From positions 1 to 64,000 of the forward strand of contig CAYYMJ010000010.1 of assembly GCA_964472855.1 (NCBI GenBank): a DNA stretch of 64,000 bases. The letters are read 5' to 3'. The position numbers were made by a program, and so were the translations under genes. This document shows positions 1 through 8,247 of this stretch, in pieces. Origin of the DNA: Tranquillimonas sp964472855. Its GTDB lineage: Bacteria; Pseudomonadota; Alphaproteobacteria; Rhodobacterales; Rhodobacteraceae. Position 1 is the stretch's first letter; each line of letters opens with the position of its first letter. The notes beneath the pieces were generated by a model, which worked only from the letters and a program-made list of their open reading frames with translations, was not told the DNA's origin and searched no databases.

Positions 1-69
1 GTGCGCCGCAAGGGCCGCGTCTACGTGATCAACAAGACCCAGCGCCGGTTCAAGGCCCGCCAGGGCTGA
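1..69 (+). CDS. rpmJ: 50S ribosomal protein L36, C-terminal part (partial)
   Basis: The first 22 codons of the window read as the end of bacterial ribosomal protein L36, with the typical Arg/Lys-rich tail (VYVINKTQRRFKARQG). The 5' part lies outside the window. L36 is a very small protein of the 50S subunit. The last 22 residues match the family closely and the frame ends in TGA at 67-69. A terminator follows at once, so the gene seems to end its transcription unit. The window-edge GTG is an internal Val codon rather than a start. Confidence 0.9.
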   Translation: MRRKGRVYVINKTQRRFKARQG

Positions 70-97
70 GCCGAACGGCACGGCTGCAAGATGTGAA

Positions 98-132
98 AAC
101 GCCCCGCACTGCGGGGCGTTTCGCTTTTTTTG
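98..132 (+). terminator. Rho-independent terminator after rpmJ
   Basis: A perfect 10-bp stem (98-107 pairing with 111-120) with a 3-base loop is followed by TTTCG and a run of seven T. It lies 29 bases after the rpmJ stop codon. It also sits just beyond the end of the convergent gene at 159-2246, so it may serve both directions. Confidence 0.9.
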
Positions 133-158
133 GGGCCAGACCCCGCAGGCCGGCGCGG

Positions 159-2246
159 TCAGTTGCCGCTTTGGTCGATGATCTGGCGCACGCCGTCAGC
201 CAGAAGCCTGACCATCGTCGCCTGATTCATGAAGCCGGTCACGGGCAGACCCGCCTGATCCTGATAGTCGCGGATCGCGTTGCGGGTGGCGCGGTTGAAA
301 TTGCCGTCTACGGTTCCCGGGTTCAGACCCAGCCGCTTCAGGCGCTGTTCGATCAGCAGCCGGCTGATCGAGGTCAGGTTCATCGCCCGTTCTTCGGCCT
401 TCCACGCCTCGATCTGCTGTTGACGCCGCGCCTCGGCCTCAAGCTGGTCAACCCGCTGCCGCGCCTCGGCGGCAAAGCGCCCGTTGGGGAAGTCGGCCAG
501 ATAGCTTTGATAGGCTTCCAGCGTGTTCGCCTGCTCGGCCTGTTGCCAGGCGTTGCGGTCGGCGGCACTGCCCCGCGCGGCGCGCAGTTCGTCAATGCGC
601 TGTTGCGCGGCGCCGACGAACCGTCCCTGCGGGAAGGCGGCGATATAGGCGCGATAGGCCGGCACCGTGTCGGTGGCGCGAGCCTGCTGCCAGGCGTCGC
701 GGTCGGCGACGGTGTTGTTGCGCGCGTCGATCAGCTGGGCGATCCGCGCGTCGGCCTGCCGTTTGAAGCGCCCTTGCGGGAAGTCTTCCAGATACAGCCG
801 ATAGCCGGGCACCGTGTCGTCCGACTGGGCCCGCTGCCAGGCACGCAGGTCGGCGGCAAGATCGCTGCGCTGTTCGTTCAGCAGCTGGTCCAGCCGGGCC
901 CGCGCCTGGGCTTCGAACCGCCCGTTCGGGAAGGCGCGCAGATAGTCGCGGTAGCTGTCGACGCTGTCGCGTGACCGGGCCCGATCCCAGGCGCGGCGGT
1001 CGGCCAGCGCCTGTTGGGCGCGGTTACGCTCGGCTTCGATGTCGGCCAGCAGGCTTTTCGCCAGTTCCGAGCGCACGCCGTCAGGATAGTGGGCCAGATA
1101 GCGGCGCAGGCCCGCCTCGCTGCCGTCCTGACCGTTCTGCACCCAATAGGCGATGTCGGCGGCGCGCTGCTGGCGCGCCCGTTCTTCGGCCTGCCGCTGC
1201 AGTTCGGCGGCCCGCGCGGCCCCTTGACGGTCGAGCAGGTCGACCTGTTCGGCGGTCAGATAGGACGTCGGGTCGAACCCTTCATGGTCCTGCCAGCCCT
1301 TGATGGCCCCGCGCGTTCCCGGCCCGAAGATGCCGTCGATGCCGCGGGTGTTGTATCCCAGCACCGACAGGTCGCGCTGGATGTCGCGCCGTTCGTTGCG
1401 GGTCAGATGCAGGGCGGCCTCGACCTCTTCCGGCACCGGCGCGGTCAGGGCGTCGATCCTTGTCCGCGCCTCGGCCGCGTGCAGACCGGCGGGGAAGCGG
1501 CGCAGATAGGCCTGATAGGCCTCGACCGTGTCGACCGAGCCGACGCTGCGCCAGGTCAGTTCGTCGGCCAGCAGGTCCAGCGCCGCCGAGTTGTCGCGCG
1601 GCAGGAACGGCCCCACCGGCGGGGCGCCGATCACCGACAATTCGTCACTGCGGTTTATATCGTCGATCAGGTTGCGGTTCTTGACCGGCAGCGAGCTGTT
1701 GAGAAGAAAGCGGATGCCGCCGGGCGTGCCGCGCACCACATGCACTCCGGCCGGCGGATCGATGGGCGCCAGGCCCCAGCTCCAGTAAGCGCCGGTCGAG
1801 CCCACCACATCGGCAGGTGCCAGCAACAAAAGGCCATTGTCCTGCGCCTTTTCCAGCGCCGACATGAACAGGCCCAGCGGGATGCCATAGCGATACAGGT
1901 TCACCAGATTCGGGCGCGGCATGTCGACGGGCAGAAAGAAGGTTTCCACCCCATCGTTGGCAAAACGCCCCGACAGGACAATTACCTGCCTGTCGCTGGC
2001 CCGAAGCATCTGGGAAAACTGGCCCATATGCTCCCACACGGCCTGCTGATCGGCGTCGCGCACCGCGTCGACCGAGATGCCGACCCGCTGTAGCTGGTCG
2101 ATGGCGGCAAAGGGCACGACGGCAAGGCCCGCGTCGTCGATGTTGCGGTAATCGGTGTTGCCAAACATCAGGGCAACGCTTTCGGCAGCGGCCGGCGTGG
2201 CCATTGCCAGGGCCAGCGAGGCGCCGGTGAGGAATCTTTTCAGCAT
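159..2246 (-). CDS. secreted caspase-like (degenerate) protein with YL-FP repeats and two peptidoglycan-binding-type domains
   Basis: This 695-residue protein has a signal peptide (about 1-21, ending AAA). Residues 23-200 resemble the caspase-like p20 fold: a start of the ALMFGNTDYR type and a later FLPVD motif. The expected SGHG is SGRF (92-95) and no DAC catalytic cysteine motif is visible, so it is probably not a protease. Two PG_binding_1-like segments lie at about 270-325 and 625-685. Between them are at least four clear copies, plus two diverged ones, of a roughly 50-residue repeat of the form AW..A...D/NT...Y..Y...FP.GRF....R.....L. An RBS (GGAG) precedes the ATG. The gene lies 19 bases after the CoA ligase gene and is probably cotranscribed with it. 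Its function is unknown; a structural or scaffolding envelope role is inference. Confidence 0.75.
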   Translation of the reverse strand: MLKRFLTGASLALAMATPAAAESVALMFGNTDYRNIDDAGLAVVPFAAIDQLQRVGISVDAVRDADQQAVWEHMGQFSQMLRASDRQVIVLSGRFANDGVETFFLPVDMPRPNLVNLYRYGIPLGLFMSALEKAQDNGLLLLAPADVVGSTGAYWSWGLAPIDPPAGVHVVRGTPGGIRFLLNSSLPVKNRNLIDDINRSDELSVIGAPPVGPFLPRDNSAALDLLADELTWRSVGSVDTVEAYQAYLRRFPAGLHAAEARTRIDALTAPVPEEVEAALHLTRNERRDIQRDLSVLGYNTRGIDGIFGPGTRGAIKGWQDHEGFDPTSYLTAEQVDLLDRQGAARAAELQRQAEERARQQRAADIAYWVQNGQDGSEAGLRRYLAHYPDGVRSELAKSLLADIEAERNRAQQALADRRAWDRARSRDSVDSYRDYLRAFPNGRFEAQARARLDQLLNEQRSDLAADLRAWQRAQSDDTVPGYRLYLEDFPQGRFKRQADARIAQLIDARNNTVADRDAWQQARATDTVPAYRAYIAAFPQGRFVGAAQQRIDELRAARGSAADRNAWQQAEQANTLEAYQSYLADFPNGRFAAEARQRVDQLEAEARRQQQIEAWKAEERAMNLTSISRLLIEQRLKRLGLNPGTVDGNFNRATRNAIRDYQDQAGLPVTGFMNQATMVRLLADGVRQIIDQSGN

Positions 2247-2265
2247 TGGGTCACTCCGTGGGTCA

Positions 2266-3486
2266 TCATGTTTCGTATTCCCGCAGATCCTCGATCACCT
2301 TGCCGTCCCGCGGCAGGGTTCCCGGCGCGACAATCTCCACTTTGCCGCGCAGTTTCAGTATGTCGCGCACGCTGGCCGCGATCCCTTCGGCCACCGCGCC
2401 AGACGATTCGGCACGTATCAGCATATCGTCCTGGTCGCCGTCGCGGGACACGACCACGCGGAACCTGTCAACCTCGGGGTGGCGGCGGTTCAGCTCGGCC
2501 ACCTGTTCGGGGCGCACGAACATGCCCTTGATCTTGGTGGTCTGGTCGGCCCGGCCCATCCAGCCCCTGATGCGCATGTTGCTGCGCCCGCAGGGGCTTT
2601 GGCCCGGCATCACCGCCGACAGATCGCCGGTGGCAAAGCGGATCAGCGGATAGCCCGGCGTCAGCGCCGTCACCACCACCTCGCCGACCTCGCCCTCGGG
2701 CACGGGGTCACCGGTGCCGGGAGTCACGATCTCGACCAGCACGCCCTCGTCGACGATCAGCCCTTCCATGGCCGGGCTTTCATAGGCGATGCAGCCCAGG
2801 TCGGCGGTGCCATAGCATTGCAGGCAGGCGATGCCCCGGTCGGCGTAATAGCTGCGCAGCGACGGAAACAGCGCCCCGCCGCCAACCGCGGCCCGGGTGA
2901 TCCGCAGCGTCAGGCCCAGTTCGTCGGCGCGCTCGACGATGGCTTTCAGATAGTCCGGCGTGCCGGCATAGGCGGTCACGCCCAGATCATGCGCGGCGCG
3001 GGCCTGCAACCCGGTCTGCCCGGTGCCGGCGGGGAAAACCGTGGCCCCCACCGCCCGCGCGCCGCTTTCGAACATCATGCCGGCCGGCGTCATGTGATAG
3101 CTGAAGCAGTTTTGCACGATGTCGCCGGCGCCGATGCCGCAGGCGGTCATGAACCGGGCAAAGCGGAACCAGTCGTCAGCGATCTGTCCGGGTTCGTATA
3201 TCGGCCCGGGCGACTGGAACACATGCGCATAGCTGGCCGGCGCATCCGCCAGCCCGCCAAAGGGTGCGGCCGCGCCCTGCATCGCGGCAAGGTCGGTCTT
3301 GCGCAGCACCGGCAGGGCCGCCAGCGCCGCGGCATCGCAGACCTGCGCCGGATCGACCCCGGCCAGACGGTCGGCGTAGCCCGGCAAACCCTGCGCCCGC
3401 GCGATCTGCGCGGACAGCATCGCGGCAATGCGCCGGGCACGCTGGTCGGGGGGCTGGAATTCGGGGGCCACAGCGGCATTGGTCAT
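2266..3486 (-). CDS. phenylacetate-CoA ligase-like AMP-dependent ligase (PaaK family)
   Basis: This 406-residue cytoplasmic enzyme is of the adenylate-forming superfamily and most like PaaK-type ligases, which turn an aryl or other carboxylic acid into its CoA thioester via an acyl-AMP. Visible motifs are the adenine-binding YGTADLG region, RFATGDL (ATP ribose contact), the hinge around GRADQTTKIKG, and a C-terminal RDGKVIED carrying the likely catalytic Lys. The length is slightly below the usual 430. The start ATG has AAGGAT nine bases upstream. The gene is downstream of, and on the same strand as, a Liv-type importer and a second acyl-CoA synthetase, which suggests activation of an imported acid. 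The substrate cannot be told from sequence. Confidence 0.82.
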   Translation of the reverse strand: MTNAAVAPEFQPPDQRARRIAAMLSAQIARAQGLPGYADRLAGVDPAQVCDAAALAALPVLRKTDLAAMQGAAAPFGGLADAPASYAHVFQSPGPIYEPGQIADDWFRFARFMTACGIGAGDIVQNCFSYHMTPAGMMFESGARAVGATVFPAGTGQTGLQARAAHDLGVTAYAGTPDYLKAIVERADELGLTLRITRAAVGGGALFPSLRSYYADRGIACLQCYGTADLGCIAYESPAMEGLIVDEGVLVEIVTPGTGDPVPEGEVGEVVVTALTPGYPLIRFATGDLSAVMPGQSPCGRSNMRIRGWMGRADQTTKIKGMFVRPEQVAELNRRHPEVDRFRVVVSRDGDQDDMLIRAESSGAVAEGIAASVRDILKLRGKVEIVAPGTLPRDGKVIEDLREYET

Positions 3487-3497
3487 TGATGGCTATC

Positions 3498-3568
3498 CTT
3501 GGTAATCAAGAGAAAGTGATGACGAGTTGACGCCTTGGCAATCAAGCGAAGGTAACGACGAATTGACG
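3498..3568. repeat. tandem duplication of a 35-base leader unit
   Basis: Two copies (3498-3532 and 3534-3568, period 36) match at 29 of 35 positions. On the minus strand each copy ends in TTGATTRCCAAGG, and the inner copy supplies the AAGG ribosome-binding site of the PaaK-like gene. The leader of that gene has therefore been duplicated together with its Shine-Dalgarno-like sequence. Confidence 0.7.
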
Positions 3569-3605
3569 CGCGGCAGGCTGTCCGCTCCCCAGAGTGAACG
3601 GTGTC

Positions 3606-3621
3606 GTATACCACGGTATAC
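3606..3621. promoter_or_regulatory. palindrome GTATACC-AC-GGTATAC, candidate operator
   Basis: Perfect 7-base arms with a 2-base spacer are flanked by TGTC and ACA, which extends the partial symmetry. It lies between the divergent starts of the PaaK-like gene (3486) and the duplicated-domain gene (3673). GntR-type regulators often bind GTATAC-centred dyads. That reading is inference; no such regulator is encoded nearby. Confidence 0.4.
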
Positions 3622-3672
3622 ACAGCGGTGGCCAACAGGACTGGCCGCGCCAGAACCAAAAGGACCACGCCA

Positions 3673-4527
3673 GTGACCCAGACCACGCGCGCCCGTGCCA
3701 CCACGCAGGCCGACATCGACGCGCGGATCAGCTTTGACGCCGACCGCCAGATCATGGAAGCCGATTTCAGCAACATCGTCCTCGCCAATTCGGCGGAGGT
3801 GAACGCCTTTTACGATCGGCTGGAAGCGCGCATCGCCGAAACCGGCGAGGACAAGTGGTTCTTTCTTGTCAACTATTCCAACAGCCGGGTCGACAGCGAC
3901 GCCTGGTTCGCCTTTTCCCGCCGCGGCAAGGTATTGAACCTGGCGCATTCGCAGGGCTCGGTGCGGTTCGATGCCAGCGACCTGACCCGCAAGCAGATCG
4001 AGCGTGACGCCCGGACCGAAGCCTTCGATCCCAATCTCTTCGCCGATCGCGACCTTGCGATTGCCCGTCTGGAAACGCTGCCGTCGCAGCGGCGCAACAA
4101 AATTGTGCATACCCCGACCCACAGTCGCGATGAATTCACGGCGCGCATCCGTTTTCGCGAAGACCAGCAGATCATGGAAGCCGACTTTTCGAATTTTTCC
4201 TTCGAGCACGCGCGCGATGTCGACGATTTCTATGATTATATCGAAAAGGTCATCGGCAAGACCGGGCGCAAATGGTTCTTTCTGGTCAACTATGACGGCT
4301 GCCGCATCCAGTCGCCGGCATGGGTTGCCTATGCGGCGCGCGGCAAGCGGCTGAACCAGGCCTGGTCGCTGGGGTCGGTCCGCTATGCGCCGGGGTCCGA
4401 GACCGAGGTCGACATTCGCCTGCGCGCGGAAACTCAAGGCTTTCGGCCCAACATTCGCAACACGCGCGCAGAGGCGCTGGAGCGTATTGCCGAAATGAAG
4501 GCCGAGGCCGCGACCGAGGTTCACTGA
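3673..4527 (+). CDS. protein of unknown function with two tandem copies of one domain
   Basis: This 284-residue cytoplasmic protein has no signal peptide or membrane segment. Residues about 16-118 and 156-258 are two copies of the same domain. Shared landmarks are QIMEADFS (26 and 166), FYD (46 and 186), KWFFLVNY (61 and 200), an AW/RGK stretch, and S.GSVR (93 and 232). The alternation of short strands and helices recalls SpoIIAA/STAS-like folds, but I cannot assign a family. I chose the GTG at 3673 because AAAGGA lies eight bases upstream; an in-frame GTG at 3601 would extend the protein over a palindrome. It is the only plus-strand gene in the transporter/CoA-ligase block. Confidence 0.72.
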   Translation: MTQTTRARATTQADIDARISFDADRQIMEADFSNIVLANSAEVNAFYDRLEARIAETGEDKWFFLVNYSNSRVDSDAWFAFSRRGKVLNLAHSQGSVRFDASDLTRKQIERDARTEAFDPNLFADRDLAIARLETLPSQRRNKIVHTPTHSRDEFTARIRFREDQQIMEADFSNFSFEHARDVDDFYDYIEKVIGKTGRKWFFLVNYDGCRIQSPAWVAYAARGKRLNQAWSLGSVRYAPGSETEVDIRLRAETQGFRPNIRNTRAEALERIAEMKAEAATEVH

Positions 4528-4545
4528 GACGGACGCACGCTGCGG

Positions 4546-4564
4546 GCCACGGTTGCACCGTGGC
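4546..4564. other. hairpin between convergent genes (4528-4764 otherwise featureless)
   Basis: A perfect 7-bp stem GCCACGG/CCGTGGC with a 5-base loop lies 18 bases after the stop of the duplicated-domain gene. There is no T-run, so it is a weak terminator candidate. The rest of the 237-base gap before the livF-like gene shows nothing recognisable. Confidence 0.4.
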
Positions 4565-4764
4565 GCACCGCGCCGTGGCGCGACTTGCGCGTCGCGCGGG
4601 CGGTTCTCTGAACCACCGCGGCTGTTGCCATGTTCCCGAATGTCCCGCGTCATCACCACTCCTCGGCCCGGCGCGGTCGGGCGCCGGGGCTGAGCACCAG
4701 CAAGAGGCCGGGGCCGGCTGTTATGCAATGACATGGACAGGTTATGCCCTGACGCGGCCAGCGG

Positions 4765-5592
4765 TCAGCTAAGCCAACGTTTACGCCGGCGATAGGATCG
4801 CACGTCGCGGTAAGATTTCCGGCCCTCTTCGGACATGCCAAGGTAGAATTCCTTCACATCCGGGTTCTCGCGCAGGTCGTCGGCGCGCCCATCCATGACC
4901 ACCCGCCCAGATTCGAGGATATAGCCGAAATGGGCAAAGCGCAGGGCGACGTTGGTATTCTGCTCGGCCAGCAGAAAGCTCACGCCTTCCTGTTCGTTCA
5001 ACGATTTCACGATGCCGAAGATTTCCTCGACCAGTTGCGGCGCCAACCCCATCGACGGCTCGTCCAGCAGGATCATCTCGGGGCGGCTCATCAGGGCGCG
5101 GCCCAAGGCGCACATCTGCTGTTCGCCGCCCGAGGTATACCCGGCCTGTGCGCTGCGCCGTTCCTTCAGGCGCGGGAAATAGCTGTAGACCTTGTCAAGA
5201 TCCTCGTGGATCCGGGCCCGCCCGTCCTTGCGCGTGTAGGCGCCGGTCAGCAGGTTTTCCTCGACGGTCAGATGTTCGAAACAGTGGCGGCCTTCCATGA
5301 CCTGGATCACGCCGCGCCGCACGATCTCGGCGGGCGAGCTGTGCTGGATGGTCTCGCCGCGATAGCTGATCGACCCCTTGGTCACTTCGCCGCGTTCACT
5401 GTGCAGCAGGTTCGACACCGCCTTCAGCGTCGTCGTCTTGCCGGCGCCGTTGCCACCCAGCAGCGCGGTGATGCCGCCACGGGGAACTTTCAGGCTGACG
5501 CCTTTCAACACAAGGATCACGTGGTTGTAGATCACCTCGATATTGTTGACCTCAAGCAGGGATTCCTGATCGGTCGGGCCGGCATCCAGCAT
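4765..5592 (-). CDS. branched-chain amino acid-type ABC transporter, ATP-binding protein (LivF-like)
   Basis: This 275-residue nucleotide-binding subunit belongs to a HAAT/Liv-type importer. Walker A GGNGAGKTT, signature SGGEQQM and Walker B MILLDEPS are all present, and the protein has the short LivF layout with a basic C-terminal tail (YRRRKR). It pairs with the LivG-like ATPase at 9215-10027 to energise the permeases encoded between them. The RBS AAGG lies eight bases before the ATG. It is the last importer gene of the minus-strand run and starts 74 bases after the binding-protein gene ends. True substrate class is unknown; Liv-type systems also carry aromatic acids, amides and urea. Confidence 0.9.
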   Translation of the reverse strand: MLDAGPTDQESLLEVNNIEVIYNHVILVLKGVSLKVPRGGITALLGGNGAGKTTTLKAVSNLLHSERGEVTKGSISYRGETIQHSSPAEIVRRGVIQVMEGRHCFEHLTVEENLLTGAYTRKDGRARIHEDLDKVYSYFPRLKERRSAQAGYTSGGEQQMCALGRALMSRPEMILLDEPSMGLAPQLVEEIFGIVKSLNEQEGVSFLLAEQNTNVALRFAHFGYILESGRVVMDGRADDLRENPDVKEFYLGMSEEGRKSYRDVRSYRRRKRWLS

Positions 5593-5666
5593 TGGTTGAA
5601 CCTTTGTTGTTCGGTTGCCCCGGCGGCATGGCTGCCGCCGGGGCGAGTGCTTGTCAGGCGGTCAGA

Positions 5667-6965
5667 TCAGCCGCCACAGCTGTCGTTGACCGGCCAGGGC
5701 GCGTTGGCCGCGGCATAGTCGGCCGCTGCTGCCGCTTCCATCGGCGCGATGGCGTCGCGGTCCGGGGTCAGCAGGTCGCTGACCTGAACGAACTCGGATC
5801 CGTTCCATTCCAGCATCCAGCCGCCCGAATGCCCGGTATGGTCCGAACACGAGGTGGCGAAGGGCGGAATCATGCCGGTCATGCCCAGCTCGGCCAGGCG
5901 TTCGTCGGTGACGTTCAGGTTCTCAAGACCCCAGCGCAGCTGTTCGGCGTTGATTTCGCCGACGCCGTATTCGGCCTGCGCCGCGGCGATGCCCTCGGCC
6001 AGGATCATCGACATGACGACACCGCGCGAATAGAACACGCCCGCGCGCTCTTCCGCGCTCGACGCGGTCATTCCGGTGTCGATGACATGTTCCTGAAGAG
6101 CGGCCATCACGCCGGCATCGGCCACGGGCTTGGACCAGGTGATGGTCTTGTAGCCGGCGCCGTCTTCACCAACCAGCGCCAGGTCGGCCGAATGGCCCGA
6201 CCACCAGACGCCGATGAACTGGTCCATCGGGTATTTGGTCTTGACCGCTTCGCTGATGGCACCGGCGTTCATGGCGCCCCAGCCCCACATGATCACGTTG
6301 TCCGGGCGCTCGCGCCGGATTTGCAGCCACTGGGCCGACTGGTTCTGCATTTCCTTCAGGCCCACCGGGATCGGCAGGAATTCAAAGCCATACTCGGCGG
6401 CCTTGGCTTCGAAGAAGGGGATCGGCTCTTTCCCATAGGGGTGATCGAGATGCAGGAAGGCGATCTTCTTGCCACGCAGATTCTCGAGATCGTTGTCCGA
6501 CAGATAGTTCAGGATCATCGAGGCACCGTCCCAATAGGACGACGGCGCGTTGAACGCCCACTGGAACACCGTGCCGTCGGCCATGGGCGAAAAGCCATAG
6601 CCGGGCGCGAGAATCGGGATGCGGTCGACATTGGTCTTGGGCAGAACCTGCAGGGTAATGCCGGTCGACCATGGCTGGGTAACGATGGCGTCGCCCTTGG
6701 TCTTTTCATAGCATTCCACGCCCTTTTCGGTGGAATAGCCGGTCTCGCATTCCTGGAAATCGACATGAACGCCGCCGACGCCGCCGTCGCGGGCGTTCAG
6801 CATGTCCATATAGTCCCTTTGACCGTTCATCAGCGGAATCCCGGTCGAGGCAAAGGGCCCGGTCCGATAGCTCAGGTTGGGCACGTTCAGCCCTTCGGCG
6901 GCGACTGCCCCCGCGGTCAGGGCCGTTGCGGCGACAACCGCGGCCAGTCTGGTAAGTTTCTTCAT
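5667..6965 (-). CDS. ABC transporter periplasmic substrate-binding protein (Liv/HAAT type)
   Basis: This 432-residue secreted binding protein has a Lys-rich start (MKKLTR), a hydrophobic core and an AVAAEG cleavage region near residue 23. Its length and overall pattern fit the Peripla_BP_6/LivK-like family. The ATG at 6965 is chosen over an upstream in-frame start because GGGAGGAAG lies just before it and the signal peptide starts there. It would bind the solute in the periplasm and deliver it to the permeases encoded at 7013-9201. The ligand is not predictable. An SCGG end and conserved Trp/Tyr-rich stretches suggest an aromatic or amphipathic ligand, but that is speculation. Confidence 0.88.
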   Translation of the reverse strand: MKKLTRLAAVVAATALTAGAVAAEGLNVPNLSYRTGPFASTGIPLMNGQRDYMDMLNARDGGVGGVHVDFQECETGYSTEKGVECYEKTKGDAIVTQPWSTGITLQVLPKTNVDRIPILAPGYGFSPMADGTVFQWAFNAPSSYWDGASMILNYLSDNDLENLRGKKIAFLHLDHPYGKEPIPFFEAKAAEYGFEFLPIPVGLKEMQNQSAQWLQIRRERPDNVIMWGWGAMNAGAISEAVKTKYPMDQFIGVWWSGHSADLALVGEDGAGYKTITWSKPVADAGVMAALQEHVIDTGMTASSAEERAGVFYSRGVVMSMILAEGIAAAQAEYGVGEINAEQLRWGLENLNVTDERLAELGMTGMIPPFATSCSDHTGHSGGWMLEWNGSEFVQVSDLLTPDRDAIAPMEAAAAADYAAANAPWPVNDSCGG

Positions 6966-7012
6966 TGATCTTCCTCCCGTTGGTAACGACGAATTCTGCG
7001 GCCCGCCCACGG

Positions 7013-8242
7013 CTAGTGCGGGAAGGGCCAGATTATCATCTTCTCGCGGATCAGCCGCCAAAGCTGGGTCAGCCCGTGCGGCTCCACGATCAGGAAAAAC
7101 ACGATCAGGCTTCCGACGATCATGATGTTGAGATGTTCGACCGTCGCGCTCGACAATTCAAACCCGTATGTCTGTGCAACGCCATAGCCGACGATTGACG
7201 CAGCGACAGCAAGCGTGATTGCCAGCGCCCAATACTCGCGCATGCGCAGGAAGGCGCCGGCCAGAATCAGCACGACGGCCACGAACAGCACCTGCCAGCC
7301 CAGCGGCAGGTCGGCCAGATGCGCGTCGGCAACCAGGTTCAGGATCACCGGCAGACCGACGATCAGGATCGCGCCCAGATAGTTGCCCATGACACTGCCC
7401 AGCCCGCCGATGATGGCGATGAACAGCACCCGGAAGCTGAGCGGAATGTCGAACAGGTTCGGCTCGGCCGCGCCACGCCACATGAAGACGAACAGCGCGC
7501 CGGCCACGCCCACCACATAGGACGACACGGCAAAGGCCGTCAGCTTCGATTTCATCAGATTGATGCCGATCAGCTCGGCCGCGATATCCATGTCGCGGGT
7601 GGCTTTCCACATCCGTCCCAGGTAGCCACGGGTCAGGTTGATGACCAGAAGCGTCATGACCGTCACGATGCCCAGCACAAGATAGTATTGCGTCAGCGAC
7701 CCTGCCTGCGGCCCGGCCACGTAATGCCCCGCGATGTCGAGGTTCGGCACCTGGATCGCCCCCGAGGCGTTGTAATTGTAAAGCCAGCCCCATTTCTCGA
7801 ACAGCCAGACCAGAAAGAACTGCGCGGCCAGCGTGGCGATGGCGAGGTAAAAGCCCTTGATCCGCAAACTGGGAATGCCGAACACCACGCCGATGCCGGC
7901 CGCGAAGAAGCCCGACAGCAGGATGGCCACGATCGGGTTCATCCACGGAAATATCGTCACCAGCTTGTAACAGGCATAGGCGCCCACGCCCATGAAGGCG
8001 GCGGTGCCAAGGCTCAGTTGCCCGGCATAGCCGGTCAGCACGTTCAGCCCCAGCGCCGCCAGCGAATAGATCAGGATCGGGATCAGCAGCGCCTGAAAGG
8101 CGAACTCGGACGCGGTCAGCGGAAAGATCACCCAGGCAAAGATCAGGATGATCCCCAGCAGGAACGCGTCCTGCTTGACCGGAAACAGCGCCTGATCGCG
8201 GCGATAGCTGGTCTTGAACTGCCCGGCGGTGCGATAAAGCAT
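7013..8242 (-). CDS. branched-chain amino acid-type ABC transporter permease (LivM-like)
   Basis: This 409-residue polytopic inner-membrane protein has about ten hydrophobic segments and the LivM hallmarks: LNVLTGYAGQLSLGTAAFMGVGAY early, and SLRIKGFYLAIATLA in the cytoplasmic loop that couples to the ATPase. The C-terminus carries about two extra hydrophobic segments relative to short LivM proteins. AGGG lies about ten bases before the ATG. It starts five bases after the LivH-like gene ends, so the two permeases are clearly cotranscribed and should form the heterodimeric channel. Confidence 0.9.
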   Translation of the reverse strand: MLYRTAGQFKTSYRRDQALFPVKQDAFLLGIILIFAWVIFPLTASEFAFQALLIPILIYSLAALGLNVLTGYAGQLSLGTAAFMGVGAYACYKLVTIFPWMNPIVAILLSGFFAAGIGVVFGIPSLRIKGFYLAIATLAAQFFLVWLFEKWGWLYNYNASGAIQVPNLDIAGHYVAGPQAGSLTQYYLVLGIVTVMTLLVINLTRGYLGRMWKATRDMDIAAELIGINLMKSKLTAFAVSSYVVGVAGALFVFMWRGAAEPNLFDIPLSFRVLFIAIIGGLGSVMGNYLGAILIVGLPVILNLVADAHLADLPLGWQVLFVAVVLILAGAFLRMREYWALAITLAVAASIVGYGVAQTYGFELSSATVEHLNIMIVGSLIVFFLIVEPHGLTQLWRLIREKMIIWPFPH

Positions 8243-8247
8243 GGCTT

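Noticed and set aside
3601..3672. GTG at 3601 as start of the duplicated-domain gene
   Set aside because: It has no RBS, its N-terminal residues look noncoding and it would cover the palindrome at 3606-3621; GTG 3673 has AAAGGA at good spacing.
6982..6995. 14-base match (GGTAACGACGAATT) to 3551-3564
   Set aside because: Matches of this length are expected by chance in 64 kb, and the flanks do not match.
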